Shown here one piece after another: positions 63,621 through 64,000 of a stretch of DNA of 64,000 nucleotides. Made by a program: the position numbers and the translations under genes. The DNA is from Alteromonas gilva (GTDB lineage Bacteria; Pseudomonadota; Gammaproteobacteria; Enterobacterales; Alteromonadaceae). The number at the start of each line of letters is the position of its first letter. The first letter of the stretch is position 1. The stretch is from assembly GCF_028595265.1 (NCBI RefSeq), contig NZ_JAQQXP010000001.1, positions 2,356,001-2,420,000 of the forward strand. Reading direction: 5' to 3'. The notes beneath the pieces were generated by a model. It was not told the DNA's origin. It was given only the letters and a program-made list of their open reading frames with translations, and made no database searches.

Positions 63621-64000
63621 CTATTTTGAAATCACCTGCGACTGACTGTCAGATGCCAGGCCTGCCGATTTTTTATTGGTTGTCAGGCCCCGTTTAATAT
63701 CATCAAGGATCACGTACAACGCGGGCACTAACAACAAGGTGATTACGGTAGCAAACAAAATACCAAAGGCTAACGAAATCGCCATGGGGATCACGACCTG
63801 CGCTTGTAAACTACGCTCAAACATAATGGGCACCAAGCCCATAAAGGTAGTCAGTGAGGTTAATACAATTGCCCTGAAACGCTGGGTACCGGCACTAATT
63901 GCTGCATCCAGCATACGGTGCCCCTCTTCCCGGGCGCGATTAACAAAGTCCACCATGATCAGGCTGTCATTTACCACAACACCAGATAACGCAATAATCC
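63621..64000 (-). CDS. RND efflux transporter, C-terminal fragment
   Basis: The last 126 codons of an AcrB-type pump; the start lies beyond the window. IIALSGVVVNDSLIMVDFVNRAREE and LTSLTTFMGLVPIMFE are the conserved RND blocks, with helices AFGILFATVITLLLVPALYVIL. The tail is hydrophilic. The export substrate cannot be assigned. Confidence 0.92.
   Translation of the reverse strand, partial: IIALSGVVVNDSLIMVDFVNRAREEGHRMLDAAISAGTQRFRAIVLTSLTTFMGLVPIMFERSLQAQVVIPMAISLAFGILFATVITLLLVPALYVILDDIKRGLTTNKKSAGLASDSQSQVISK

Noticed and set aside
1..64000. CRISPR arrays, tRNAs, rRNAs, insertion sequences, phage genes
   Set aside because: No direct-repeat arrays, cloverleaf-like sequences, transposase or phage frames were seen.

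Overview
The window looks like chromosomal DNA of a marine gammaproteobacterium, most likely an Alteromonadales relative. Much of it follows the E. coli K-12 order around nrdAB and the dapA-bamC-purC / gcvR-bcp / perM-bepA-yfgD / hda / purMN neighbourhood. The fatty-acid, purine and ribonucleotide-reductase genes read as ordinary proteobacterial versions. Lineage-specific genes are mixed in: glucosylglycerate metabolism, an exosortase module, a rhombosortase and lipoproteins of unknown role. I found no rRNA, tRNA, CRISPR array, insertion sequence or phage gene.

Layout. 1-4401: the end of ubiG, then nrdA-nrdB-yfaE (class Ia ribonucleotide reductase and its ferredoxin) behind two NrdR-like boxes. 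4528-7361: a DMT-family permease, then dapA-bamC-purC on the minus strand (through 8255). 8494-12452: gcvR-bcp, perM and bepA. 12543-16922: small envelope and redox genes (lipoprotein, TlpA-like thioredoxin, ArsC/YfgD-like, WrbA-like, DUF2069) and a large lipoprotein with a zincin-like HELAH motif. 16891-21620: hda and a DUF2066 gene divergent from purM-purN and a DUF3108 gene. 21781-24243: fadE behind a FadR-like operator. 24314-27847: add, an orphan response regulator, cmoA-cmoB. 28048-32770: a compact four-gene operon that together would make, break down and recycle glucosylglycerate. 33070-42576: small membrane protein, MASE1/CHASE-type hybrid histidine kinase, moeA, MATE pump, ICMT-like methyltransferase, rhomboid protease, MobA-like transferase, RDD protein.

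42727-45602 is the most unusual part. A small exosortase-family protease (XrtH-like) and a membrane partner sit directly downstream of a secreted repeat protein. That protein ends in SSSVIEW with no transmembrane tail. A decayed gene on the opposite strand ends in the same residues, written with different codons. This looks like a sorting module with an unconventional, tail-less recognition signal.

45773-64000: a VWA/MoxR pair, sulfur amino-acid genes (cysK, metY, ggt, a second Cys/Met PLP enzyme), enoyl-CoA hydratase, rhombosortase, an S9 peptidase lipoprotein, a secreted glutathione-peroxidase-like protein, an acyltransferase, an NRDE-family protein, an aromatic/aspartate aminotransferase, a small esterase, a 121-residue unknown protein behind two overlapping LexA-type boxes, and the C-terminal end of an RND efflux pump. 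Start codons were moved from the longest ORF wherever a ribosome-binding site, signal peptide or family length argued for it.
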